DNA from: Clonostachys chloroleuca
Taxonomy: Eukaryota; Ascomycota; Sordariomycetes; Hypocreales; Bionectriaceae
DNA: 64,000 nucleotides
Direction of reading: 5' to 3'
Assembly: GCA_037952775.1 (NCBI GenBank)
Contig: JBANAY010000003.1
Location: 6,510,001-6,574,000, forward strand
In this document: piece by piece, positions 12,532 to 22,925 of the stretch
How positions within the stretch are numbered: the stretch's first letter is position 1
Layout: each line of letters opens with the position of its first letter
Notes under the pieces: generated by a model
What the model was told of the DNA's origin: nothing
Database searches by the model: none
The model's input: only the letters and a program-made list of their open reading frames with translations
Translations under genes and position numbers: made by a program

Positions 12532-13831
12532 ATGGCTTTTCCGGCAGAAACTGAAGGCTTTCAAGTTGATGGCCCAGGAATTCCACCTGAGTTCCACAAG
12601 CGTTCGGTAGGTTTCTTCAGATCTCTCAACCGTGAGGATTTCACCCGACGAAGCCTTCGTATAAATCTCTGTATCTTTTTCAGCGTACTAACGAGAAGGT
12701 ACAATTAAGTTTAAATTGAAACCAGTCGGTGACTATGGTGAGACCCGAGCCTTGTACATCTCCAAGTGTCGCAACACCACTGACGTCTACAGATGTTGAC
12801 ATCAAAATTGATGCTTGTGGTATATGCGGAAGCGATGTTCACACTGTAACCGGAGGATGGGGAAAACAGAATTTCCCTCTTTGCGTGGGACATGGTGAGA
12901 AAAACATGCTTTCCCGCAATGGCATTACTTTTCTACTAACACCAATAAAGAGATCGTGGGCCACGCAGTCCGAGTGGGACCAAAAGTAACTCTGGTCAAG
13001 CTAGGTCAGCGAGTCGGAGTCGGCGCTCAGGTTTACTCGTGTGGAGACTGCAAGCAGTGTCGCGAAGACAATGAAACTTACTGCCAAGTGAACTTGATCA
13101 ACACTTACGGCTCCGAATGGCCGGAGACAGATATAATTAGTCAGGGTGGCCTAGCATCTCAAATTAGAGTCCATGAGTACTGGGTGTTCCCAATACCGGA
13201 CGCGTTGAGTACCAAGACAGTGGCCCCAATGCTGTGTGCTGGCTTAACTGCATACTCACCCTTGGTACGACACGGAGCTGGAAAGGGCAAAAAGGTTGGA
13301 ATAGTTGGGATTGGAGGCATTGGCCATTTCGGAATTATGTTTGCCAAGGCTTTGGGCGCCGAGACTTGGGCGATCTCGCGATCCAGGGCAAAAGAGGCTG
13401 AAGCTCATAAGTTGGGAGCTCATGGGTTCATCGCGACAGCCGAGGAAGGTTGGGAGGCTGAGCACCGTTGTACATTTGACTTGATTGTCAATTGTTCAAA
13501 CTCATCCTCTGGGTTTGATCTCGCCAAATATCTCTCTCTGATGGACGTTCATGGTCGATGGATTTCCGTCGGTCTCCCAGAGGAGGAGGGGCAAGTCATC
13601 AAAGCTCAGAATCTCGTCTCGAACGGCGTTTTGATTGGCGCTAGCCACCTTGGAAGCAGACGGGAGACGCTAGATATGTTGAAACTGGCAGCAGACAATG
13701 GGCTTGAGGGCTGGGTTGAAGAACTCAAGCTTGGCCAGGACGGACTTCAAGAGGCAATCCTGCGTATGAAGAAGGGCGATGTTCGTTACCGATTTACAAT
13801 GACAGGGTACGATGAGGTTTTCGCTCAATAG
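12532..13831 (+). CDS. Zinc-dependent alcohol dehydrogenase (ADH6/cinnamyl-alcohol type)
   Basis: Four exons (12532-12606, 12710-12737, 12793-12894, 12951-13831) give 361 residues. The second exon is only 28 nt, and the first intron (103 nt) has a clear CTAAC branch point. Seen: ACGICGSDVH and CVGHE for the catalytic zinc, the structural-zinc loop C-x2-C-x2-C-x7-C near GDCKQC, the nucleotide-binding GIGGIGHFG and the family's ISVGLPEEEG strand. Fungal relatives are NADP-dependent alcohol/aldehyde reductases of broad range. In this setting it may reduce an aldose or ketose intermediate, or detoxify aldehydes, but this is inference. It is divergent from the polyol dehydrogenase with 643 bp between them. 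Confidence 0.9.
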
Positions 13832-14622
13832 TAGATAGAAAGAACAGGTTACTTCTCGCTATTTTATAGAATGCTGGCACACTCAATTCGACGAATTCCT
13901 TTCCGCTGTGAGATGCTATCTCATTGAAAACATAATTTACACAGAGGTGACTGTTACTCGCTGGCCACCTAACATACCTTACACGAGACACGCTGAGACC
14001 CGTAACGAAAACGCCATGGTCCCAAATCAGAGCAGTGCTGTTTCAGAAAGTCACCAGAGGCCGGAACCAGCCGGCAGACGCCATCCGGCTTGTCAAGGCC
14101 CAAGTAGACGAGAAAGACCCATGGTGCTCTATAAATATATACTCTCCGGCTACGATGAGTTGCTGCCATCATTTCTTAAACAGTATCCCCTGCTTCAGAT
14201 CAGCTATTAATGCTATTCTACGGCCAAGTTTTGTACTGGTTAGTCAGTTCTTATTGCTCCCACACAACTTAACCCCACAATAGGGATTACTTGTAGCATC
14301 ATATTCCTAATTCCTCATGGATGAACAAGTAATAATTGGTATTGGACTTTTTTATCTTCATGAAAAAAAGCAATTTCATCACCCGAGCTAGCTGGAATAA
14401 GCACAACCACTGCAAATCTCTTGACGTGACCACTGCTTCACAATCTTTAGACTCCCCGGCCGGGAGGCCAAGGTTATTGATGTTTGTGTTGCAGAACAGA
14501 AAGACTCTGGCGATCAGGCTCTTTAGTTTGACGAAGCGTGTATGTCGCTTCAAGACTACCTTGATCAGAGAGATGTCGGTGCGCGCCAATACGATGGAAA
14601 CTCCCCTCAAGGCAAGTTTGTA

Positions 14623-14636
14623 TTTTTTTTTTTTTT
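14623..14636. repeat. Poly-T run
   Basis: Fourteen consecutive T on the plus strand in noncoding DNA. Could be the trace of an old retroelement tail on the minus strand, but no element is visible beside it. Confidence 0.7.
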
Positions 14637-15823
14637 CCGGTGATGTCTCTTTGGGTTATGATATCCTCTGTATCCAAAACTCGCAATGGGCGTGCACTAA
14701 CAACTTTGTAGCCTGGTTCATCCCTGATATTGACATTATGGGTATGGCGGCTGTTCAAAGTTTTGTCATTCGCACAACGGATTGAATTTACTACAAACCG
14801 GTCACGGCGGGACGGGGCGAGGAGCAAGGGATGGAAACTAGGTTTGGCTTGAGGGTGCCGAAGTTAGAGGTATGTTTAAACTGGATGCAACAGGATTCAA
14901 AGACCAACTACGTTAAGAATTGCTTCGGTATTTTCGAATTGCCTCTTTGCTACTCCGGTATCTCTCTACTCCTGTTTACACTGTTACTCTTTTTCCCACT
15001 GGGTTTTTTTAACGAGGACAGCACCACATATATATACACTTCATGATTTTTATGTGAAACCGGTAACCTAACCGTACTCGCTTGAGGAGGGGTACTAGAT
15101 TTCACAATACAAGCTAGGTCACGTTACCTGCTGTACGGTAGGTCAGTTATCTAGGGTTACGTGTCTCACACACCTGTGACACTTCTCCAAGGTCAGTTAA
15201 GAAGAAGACACATAAGTGTCGCTGTACCTCTGATCAGGTAGTTATCAGATTGTCTAGTGATTGGCTATGGCGGAGTTTCAATAACTAAATATCGAGGCTG
15301 ATCCTCTGCGCCATACTTCGTAGATTATTACCTTATTGGATTTATGAATCCCGCGTACATATGTAAGCACAGCATCATCGCCCTGACGCCGCCCAACAAT
15401 TACAAGTCAACTAAGTTTATGCATGGATGCCATAATAGCTGGTGCCGCGGAGGACCCTAGGAGCAGTGCCGTGGATCCAAACACAATGATGATTCGCAAT
15501 GCCAGGCTTGGAATGGTGAGGACGTGGCTCAAAAGCGACAGATGCCAAGACGCTCCTCATTGGACCCTCATTGCCTCTGTTACGAGCCAAGAGCTCCCCA
15601 ATGAGATTGATTGGTGATTAAGCTGTTGTTACGCCAACAGGGTTTCCGACGCGCAAGTTCAGGGCGATCCCGACAGGGTTGATACTGCGTCTTTAGTCGG
15701 CGCAATATCAGCCAGCTGGTTAGATCTTCAGCTCTTCTCCACTATCTAATACAATATCTAATACAAAGGCAAAAGTGAAGAGTTGAGGCTCGGCACATCG
15801 CCGCTCGGTCTCATCTCCATCCC

Positions 15824-15837
15824 CGGACGAAAGTCCG
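15824..15837. promoter_or_regulatory. CGGAC/GTCCG inverted repeat, possible Zn2Cys6 site
   Basis: A 5-bp inverted repeat CGGAC with a 4-bp spacer, about 465 bp upstream of the monooxygenase ATG. Spaced inverted CGG triplets are typical targets of Zn2Cys6 regulators. One match is weak evidence. Confidence 0.3.
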
Positions 15838-16302
15838 TTTCTCGGAGCTCAGCCTGCACCCCACACTTGGGCACCGATTCCACAGCTGCTTGACATCAAG
15901 GACAATTCACGGAAAAGATTAGTCGATCTCTGTCTGGTGACTTCCCCAAGTAACCCTCGATGGGGTTACTCCGCACTTTGCTGAGACACGGACATACCCA
16001 CGGCCATGGTGTCCGACTGGTCGGCAGGGTCCCGCCAAGCATCACATGCCCTCCTATTCAGCGTATCAAGCATTCCACGTCAGCACATACTTGCTCTGCA
16101 GTGATGATCTATTGATGGAGACGAGAGAATCTTTGAAGGATACTCCTCCGGGCTTCTGAATTTTAAATATTGCGACCAATTCTCTGCAGTGAACCATCAT
16201 TCCATCATCCTTTCTCTTACCTCGATCGAATCAAGGTGCGGCCGTTGTTCAGCACAGAAGCCCTCCGTAGCATTTATTCGATCTTAAAAATTCAAGCCCA
16301 AA

Positions 16303-18424
16303 ATGTCCCCAATTGCGTTGAGAGAGGACGCCCCGCCCAAGAGGTACGACCATGTCATCGACCTCCCAGAGACCGCCCCGGTCACGTCCGTGCCCAATGC
16401 GTGGAGAGTGGCACAACAATGGCTCAGCAGCCTAGAAGCTGTCTTTTCATCCGGGGACTTCTCTAACCTTGGAGACCTCTTCAATGAAGATTCCTGGTGG
16501 CGCGATATCATCGCGCTACAATGGGACTTCCGCACCATTCACGGGCGTGAAGCCATACAAAGCTTCCTGTCTCAAAACAAGGAGTCAGGACCCCTGTCAA
16601 ACTTCCGTCTACATGAGACTGGAAAGTTCCAGCCGCGCCTTGAAATCGTCAATGAGAAGACAGGGCTTGCGTGGATCTCTTCGCTATTTCATTTTGAATC
16701 CCCCATTGGCACCGGGTCAGGTGTCTTGCGACTGACTCAGGAGCGTCCGGGAGTCTGGAAGGCTTTTGCTGTGTACACTACGCTACAAACACTGAAAGCT
16801 CATGATGAGCCATTGGTGGAGAAGCGCTGGTATGGAACGATTGATTCCATGCCAGGAGGCCTGTCAAAAGGGACATGGAGCGAGCGCCGGAAGCGGCAGG
16901 TTGATTTTCTTGACGAGGATCCCCAAGTGCTTATTGTTGGAGCTGGTAAGCTTTCAGACCTATCCCAACCACATGGAATCTAGAGAAAAGGGAGAATTAA
17001 TATTTCCATCTAGGCCAATCTGGTTTGAACGTTGCCGCTCGTCTTCAATCACTGGGACTCTCGGTTCTGATTATCGACAAGAACAACAGGGTCGGTGACA
17101 ATTGGAGAAACAGATACAGGGTGAGTCTATATTCAATCAGCACAGAGGTGAGATTGAAGGCGATCCTGACACATAATAGACCCTCGTTACACACGATCCA
17201 GCAGAGTTCACACACATGGCTTACCTCCCATTCCCCAAGAACTGGCCGCAATTTACACCTAAAGACAAGCTGGGTGATTGGTTTGAGGCCTATGTTTCCT
17301 TGATGGAGCTCAATGTCTGGACCAAGACGACCTTGGCTAATGCCAGCTTTGACGATGAGAAGGCGCAGTGGAGCGTGGATATCATTCGAGATGGTAATCA
17401 ACGAATAATTCAACCAAAGCATGTCGTTCTCTGCACTGGCCATGCTGGAGAGCCATTGGTCCCTTCCTTCCCAGGGCAGGCAGAGTTCAAAGGCCAGGTA
17501 TACCATGGCAGTCAGCATGCTGAGGCGTCAGAGTCAAAAGTCAAGGGCAAGAAGGTCATCGTTGTTGGAACTGGCAACAGTGGCCACGATATTGCCGAAG
17601 ATTATCACTACGCTGGCGCCGAGGTGACCATGCTTCAGCGAAGCGGGACATATGTTTTGTCTCTGGATAGGGGTGTCTTTTTGCTCCACGAGGGAATGCA
17701 CGAAGATAACGGGTAAGCCAACCACTGCTTTGATAGTGCTTCTTCATTTGTTTACTGATGCTTGTTGTGTACAGACCGCCAACGGACGAGTGTGATATTG
17801 TCGGCGAGAGCTTGCCCTTCCCTGTCCAGTTTGCCCTCAACAAAGAAGGGAGAAAACGCATCTCCGAGGCCGACAAAGAGACCCTCGAGGGTCTCGAGCG
17901 TGCTGGGTTCAAGCTCGACTATGCAATTGATGGCTCTGGAATCGCACGGCTCTACTACACACGCGGTGGTGGGTACTACATTGATGTTGGATGCAGTAAG
18001 CTCATCATCGACGGCAAGATCAAGGTTCACCAAAGCACTGGGGGAATCTCTGGATTTACCCCCGATGCGCTTGTCCTCAAAGACGGCACTGAGCTCAAGG
18101 CTGACATCGTTGTCTTGGCCACTGGTTACGACAACATGAAGACCACAGCGGAGAAGATCATGGGTAGCAAGGTCGCATCGCGGCTGAAGGATGTGTGGGA
18201 TCTTGATGAAGAGGGTGAACTGAATGCCGTGAGTACTCGTCCCAAACGCCAGATCATCCGACTTACGCTAATGATTTTATATTTAGATGTGGCGACCAAG
18301 TGGCCATCCTAATTTCTGGTATATGGGCGGGAACCTTGCGATTTGCCGCATCTACTCGAAATATCTCGCATTGCAGATCAAGGCGGCCGAAGAAGGATTG
18401 AACCGCAACCCAAATAAAGTTTGA
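16303..18424 (+). CDS. FAD-dependent monooxygenase with N-terminal NTF2/SnoaL-like region
   Basis: Five exons (16303-16945, 17014-17120, 17180-17712, 17775-18228, 18287-18424) give 624 residues. Residues about 40-190 look like an NTF2/SnoaL-fold domain (tryptophan-rich, RTIHGREAI segment). The FAD Rossmann motif GAGQSG is at 213-218, a second dinucleotide motif GTGNSG for NADPH at 380-385, and ATGYDN near 542, as in flavin-containing monooxygenases. It should insert one oxygen atom into a soft nucleophile or carbonyl substrate using NADPH. The substrate is unknown. This fused architecture recurs in fungal 'flavin-containing monooxygenases' of about this length. The first intron falls inside the FAD motif. 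No biosynthetic core enzyme lies next to it. Confidence 0.9.
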
Positions 18425-18790
18425 ATAGGATAGATGATAAACGAATCTTGCCCGTTGACGTCCAAACACGAAATTATTCTCAATGAAGTGAAAGTACAGC
18501 CGCTGCCAGGATGAGCGGCCGAACTATCAGAGTTTACAGTATGTCTAACAGCCCTCTTGCTATGAAGAATGACATAGAATGGCGTAGTTGTCGCATATTT
18601 TAGGTAAAGAGATCCTCCCAGTTCATGGGAAGGCTTTGTCAACAATGCTTGTAGGCGAAATTTCCAGAGGTCTAATCAAAGAAACACTAAGTGAAAGAAC
18701 AATAAAAGCAAGATACAATTATAATTGTATCAATAACGATACGTCCTTGCTTTGCTTCTAATGCTCGAGGCCTACTTCGTGACTGGTGTC

Positions 18791-21100
18791 TCACTCCACT
18801 GCCCTCCACTGCTTCTCCAGTGTCGCCACCTCCAAAGTCGCATTCTGAGCCCCTGCCACCATCCCATATGTCTCTTGCCTTAGCTGCGCAGATTTTAGCA
18901 GGTCCATATTTGCAACGCCAGATCCAACACCAGCCGCGCTGTACGTGTAAGGCGTTCCATATGAAATTTGATCCATGTGGCCCTTAACCATGTGAAAGGT
19001 GCTCTGGGTGTTGAGCATCTCCTGCTGTCCAAGAAGGCTCTTTTGATGCGCTATGATGTTACGCATTTGAGGCACCGTTTGAGTATACACGATACGTCGT
19101 TGCGCAACAACCTGGAAGAGAGCGGGTAGGCCTGAAGGCCCTGCGGCGGCCACTTGCTTGAATAGATCTCTCATTCGCGGGCTATACATCTCACAAAGTG
19201 TGGCCTGAGGTATGAGTGTATCTTGATAGTCCATCGTCTGGCACATGTTGAGATATTGAGCGGTGAAGTTAAGATGGCATTCTTGGCAGATCGTGCATCC
19301 AGGCCATCCGTACCAGTGCATCCCCGACTTATCCTGATCCCTGGGACAGAGTGGGATTTTAGCCCAGACAGATGCAAAGGAACTGAGAGGCGACGGATCG
19401 GCCTTCATGTAGACCTCAATAAGTTTGGATAAAAACTGTGGCATCCGGCCATGCGCTGGATTGAAGGAACACAATAGCTGCTCAGTCTTTGGAAGCCCAA
19501 TCTTAGGGACAAAATGCTGGGAGACCTGTAAAGACTCTGCGATGGTGATATGGCACGCCTTACACATCCTGAAGTTGGCCGGGTCCGAACGCAATGTGTA
19601 CCATTGGCCATTCTTTATACCTTGCGAACTGCAAACAGGGACATGCGACAGCCTCTTCGCGGCAGCCCAAAACCCAGAGTAGTCTTCCAGCTCGTGGGCT
19701 CTTTCAATACACAGCTTCAAATTCAGCTGGGCAAAGCAACATGTCGCCCTCTGGCGCCGATCGGCTTTCCATTCTGTAACTTCGCGCCACTTGGCATCTT
19801 CGTCAGTCCAAAGCACCTGGTCGCAGAAACAAGCAGGACACGCCGCGAGTCCGCGGATCTCCTTGGGCATGAACCAGGAGAGACCATGGGTTGGGATAGG
19901 GTTAGGACCTGGACATCTGGAGATTGAAATCCGAGCCTTGGCCTCGGTGACGAATCCGGGCCAGTTGTTAGTCTTGGACTTGTGCTCCAGATGCTTCAGC
20001 ACGTATCGCGAGGCAATATCGCATGCCCATATGTCATTAGGACCCTGGCGTCCCTCAGGTACTTGTTCAAACTTCCTAGCAAAGTATGTTGGAAAGACGT
20101 AGTCTTCAAAGCAAGCTTGGCAAGCAAAAAAGCCGGGTATCGAGTCTCCCTCGGCTTTGTACCAGCGATGGCCTTGCCCGCCTTTGATTCCATCTATCCC
20201 CTTGCAGGGCTGAATGTTCGGGCGGAATCGCATGTACTCGAGGGCGGGGTGAAGAGATCCAGCAGCGACGGCTTGAGGGAGAAGCCGTGTCTTCATGCGA
20301 GGCAAACTACACAGACATATCCGTGGCGTCCCATCTGTGAAGTAAGCAGATTGGAGAGATGACCCGGCCGGGTTCCATTGGAGGTGGTCGAGATAACAGC
20401 GAGAGCAAATGAAGAAGGCGGGAGCTTCAGGGTGCCAATACCATGTCGTGGGGAATGAGGCCGGGAAGTCGATACATGATGTCACGGCTTTGCTGGCAGG
20501 CGGTGCCGTTGGTGGCGATACAGGCGATGGAAGCTGGGCAGTTGGTTTCCGAGGAATCTGCATAGACATAGGACGCGCTCGAGGAGCATCCGCAGGCGGT
20601 GAGGGCTGTGTAAATACTGCTGAGTATCGTTGCTGGCTCTGCCTTGGCGGTAGAGCCGGCGGCACTACCTGGGGGAGATTTGTTGGCGGCTGAGGGGGTG
20701 GAACAACTTCTGGAAGGCTGCGCGAAGGTTGAACAGGCGGAACCACTTCGGGGAGGCTACTTGAATATGGATGGGTCGGTATTGCTTCGGGGAGGCTGCT
20801 TGGAGGCGGAGCGGCCGGGACTATCTCAGGGAGACTGCTTGGAGACTGAGTGCCTGGTACAACTTCTGGGAGATCACTATCAGGCGGCGACGGCAGCGGG
20901 TGCTGGGTGTGAGACGAAGCTGGCGAAGATGCTGAGGTCCAACCAGGAGGAGGGCCGGGAGGTGGTGCATATTCATCCTCTCTCGGCAGCTCCGGTTGGA
21001 AACTTGTCGCCGGATGCGAGGCAGGCAGAGGAGAGCCATTCCCTTGCACGTAGGCCGACATTACGCCTGTGATGGTGTCTGGCTGACGAGCGAGCAGCAA
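18791..21100 (-). CDS. Cysteine-module repeat protein with proline-rich minisatellite region
   Basis: A single intronless frame of 769 codons; Met14 (21061) could also be the start. Residues 1-200 are proline-rich and probably disordered, including six 13-residue units beginning LPEVVP-like. Residues 205-640 contain five modules about 90-97 residues apart, each with a leading Cys, a Trp-Tyr/Phe pair, a CxxC followed by an aromatic residue or His, and a trailing Cys. The core cysteines are 209/232/235/262 or 264, 299/327/330/360, 396/421/424/454, 490/513/516/544 and 585/605/608/636. Four cysteines per module suggests zinc binding. The C-terminus (about 650-769) is Gln-rich and helical. No signal peptide or convincing membrane segment. 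I recognise no named family and assign no function. Confidence 0.85.
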   Translation of the reverse strand: MLLARQPDTITGVMSAYVQGNGSPLPASHPATSFQPELPREDEYAPPPGPPPGWTSASSPASSHTQHPLPSPPDSDLPEVVPGTQSPSSLPEIVPAAPPPSSLPEAIPTHPYSSSLPEVVPPVQPSRSLPEVVPPPQPPTNLPQVVPPALPPRQSQQRYSAVFTQPSPPADAPRARPMSMQIPRKPTAQLPSPVSPPTAPPASKAVTSCIDFPASFPTTWYWHPEAPAFFICSRCYLDHLQWNPAGSSLQSAYFTDGTPRICLCSLPRMKTRLLPQAVAAGSLHPALEYMRFRPNIQPCKGIDGIKGGQGHRWYKAEGDSIPGFFACQACFEDYVFPTYFARKFEQVPEGRQGPNDIWACDIASRYVLKHLEHKSKTNNWPGFVTEAKARISISRCPGPNPIPTHGLSWFMPKEIRGLAACPACFCDQVLWTDEDAKWREVTEWKADRRQRATCCFAQLNLKLCIERAHELEDYSGFWAAAKRLSHVPVCSSQGIKNGQWYTLRSDPANFRMCKACHITIAESLQVSQHFVPKIGLPKTEQLLCSFNPAHGRMPQFLSKLIEVYMKADPSPLSSFASVWAKIPLCPRDQDKSGMHWYGWPGCTICQECHLNFTAQYLNMCQTMDYQDTLIPQATLCEMYSPRMRDLFKQVAAAGPSGLPALFQVVAQRRIVYTQTVPQMRNIIAHQKSLLGQQEMLNTQSTFHMVKGHMDQISYGTPYTYSAAGVGSGVANMDLLKSAQLRQETYGMVAGAQNATLEVATLEKQWRAVE
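20639..20872 (-). repeat. 39-bp coding minisatellite, six units
   Basis: In the proline-rich part of the cysteine-module protein, LPEVVP, LPEIVP, LPEAIP, LPEVVP, LPEVVP and LPQVVP begin at residues 77, 90, 103, 116, 129 and 142, exactly 13 residues (39 bp) apart. Exact period with diverged units points to tandem duplication followed by drift. Confidence 0.85.
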
Positions 21101-21497
21101 TCAAGGTTGTCTGTTGACCCGCTCATTTCAATCCCCTCACAGATCCATTTCTGGACTCTGCCGTGGGATCACGTCGTAATCACCAGGCCCACACTGTTTT
21201 TCGACTCACTCAACTACTGAGAGAACATCTAGGAACTTCGACATTATTTATTTCGACGTTCAAAAGGCCATAAGGAATAAATTGGCCTTTGTGGCCATCA
21301 TCTATTCGGGTAATTACGCAACATGTATTCTATCGTCGTTCCCAAAACGAATCAGCTCTGTGTCCAAGCATTCTTTAACCGAAGGGGCTGTTATCCCCAC
21401 GTGCTTTGTTGTCAGGTATCCATTGATCCATCACTCTGTAAATAGTACAAATGGTAAATATATACAAGAAAAAGAAAACGACACTTAAGCCCAGGCT

Positions 21498-22925
21498 CTA
21501 GCGAAATTTGCTTGAATCCTGGGAAGTATGGTCACTATTGAAGGATTTCGACTGTTCGAGCTTATGCACTTCAATTATCACATCATTCTGCACGTGAATC
21601 CCGTTGTCGTGACTGTTAGACCACTCATTTGCATGATACGGCGTCACTGTGGTGAGGATGCGGTCCGGTGATTTGACCAAGGCGGGATCACCAAGGATAT
21701 CTTTTTCGTCATCAGCTAAGCGGCGCATTGAACTTGAGAGATCCATGTCCTTTCTTCGCTTCGACTTGGTGGTCATGGTGTTCAATTCCACGCCGGTATG
21801 GCGGCTGTAGGTGTGAGCACCGTAGCTCACGCCGTGCGTCCCTTCAGTGTATGAGCTGAGGACCCTGGAGCCAACAAGGACGCGGAAGACGGGGCGCAGG
21901 AGAGGGAAACAGGCTACACAATGTTAGTCACATCACCAGGACATACATAAGTCAAGGTAGAAAGGGTGGCTGCGTACAGGAAACAACAGCCATGTTCACT
22001 TCAACAGCACCCCACGTGTAGTTCAGAGCGTAGTCATAAGGCATTTGTGTCGTCTTCGGGTCGGTGCGAATAGATTCAACCAAACAATTCACGGATGCAG
22101 TACACACACTGTCACGCAATGATTATTAGTTGACATCACTTCAGTCCGAGAACATCACCACTCACATGATACCGATCAGGAACAAGGCAGAAATGCCGAG
22201 CTTTTGGGCGAGGCGCAGACGGAGCTTGAAGACCTCAACAACAGGCAAGATGAGAATCACGACATCCATGAGAAAGTGAGGAAGCATCGTTCCGAAGAAG
22301 AAGGCCCCGTCTTGGATGGGGCAATGACCACCGGGGATGTTGAGATCCCAATATGCCTGCACGGGCGAGCAACGGAACACCACCATAAACGTTCGCAAGA
22401 TCATCCACGCCACGACAATCACGTATAGCACCAGAATGGGGATTCGGATGGAGGACAGTTTGAAGAGACGCCAATAGAGGGATAGGATGGCAAGCTTCGA
22501 GGCGCCGATGGAATAGGCGTAGGTCAGGGAGCAGAAGAAGGCGAGCTTTCGGGAGACCTCCAGGATGTGCTCTTTGACATTGGGATCGACCGTATCGGGA
22601 ATTATCAGACCAAGAGACCAGTCCGTCGCCCCTGTAAGCAAATATATTAGTCGGGTTCCTGTGCAAGGGACATCGGGCGATAATTACAGTAGAGGCAAAG
22701 GCCATTGTATACGCTACCGAATACCTGAAAAGCCGCGTTAGCAAAAGATAATTAGTTAATCGAGTGACGAAGAAACCATACAAACGCAGCGAGGCAAAAG
22801 TAATCTTCATGCCACCAGGCTACCTTGGTCATGCGCCGAGCAGCGACGCGTCCAATCATAGAGAGAAAGGCGAGAGCCCAGACAACACCGAAGCCAACAA
22901 AGACGTTGGTTTGAAGTCCCGCCAT
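21498..22925 (-). CDS. PTH11-like seven-transmembrane protein (fungal rhodopsin-domain family)
   Basis: Five exons from the first in-frame ATG: 22782-22925, 22688-22724, 22631-22166, 22108-21978 and 21913-21498, with introns of 56-64 nt, giving 397 residues. Coding sense runs a few codons further upstream to a TGA without another ATG, so an additional 5' exon is possible. Seen: an N-terminal membrane segment, the WHEDYFC motif after TM2, YNGLCLYWATDWSLG before TM3, SKLAILSLYWRLF, CSPVQAYW in an extracellular loop, and a membrane helix with LMDVVILILP. The family is plasma-membrane receptor-like and expanded in fungi that live with hosts; few ligands are known. The C-terminal 130 residues are polar and cytosolic. 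Confidence 0.87.

Larger units (their letters stand above)
13832..16302. other. Large intergenic region
   Basis: 2.5 kb without a credible gene. It contains a 14-T run and short chance frames. The last 500 bp should be the promoter of the flavin monooxygenase. Confidence 0.6.

Noticed and set aside
19550..19927. Plus-strand frames across the cysteine-module gene
   Set aside because: Antisense shadows of a well-supported 769-codon frame.
22235..22810. 191-codon frame in an alternative frame of the PTH11-like gene
   Set aside because: Reads through the introns of the real gene in another frame; no family features.
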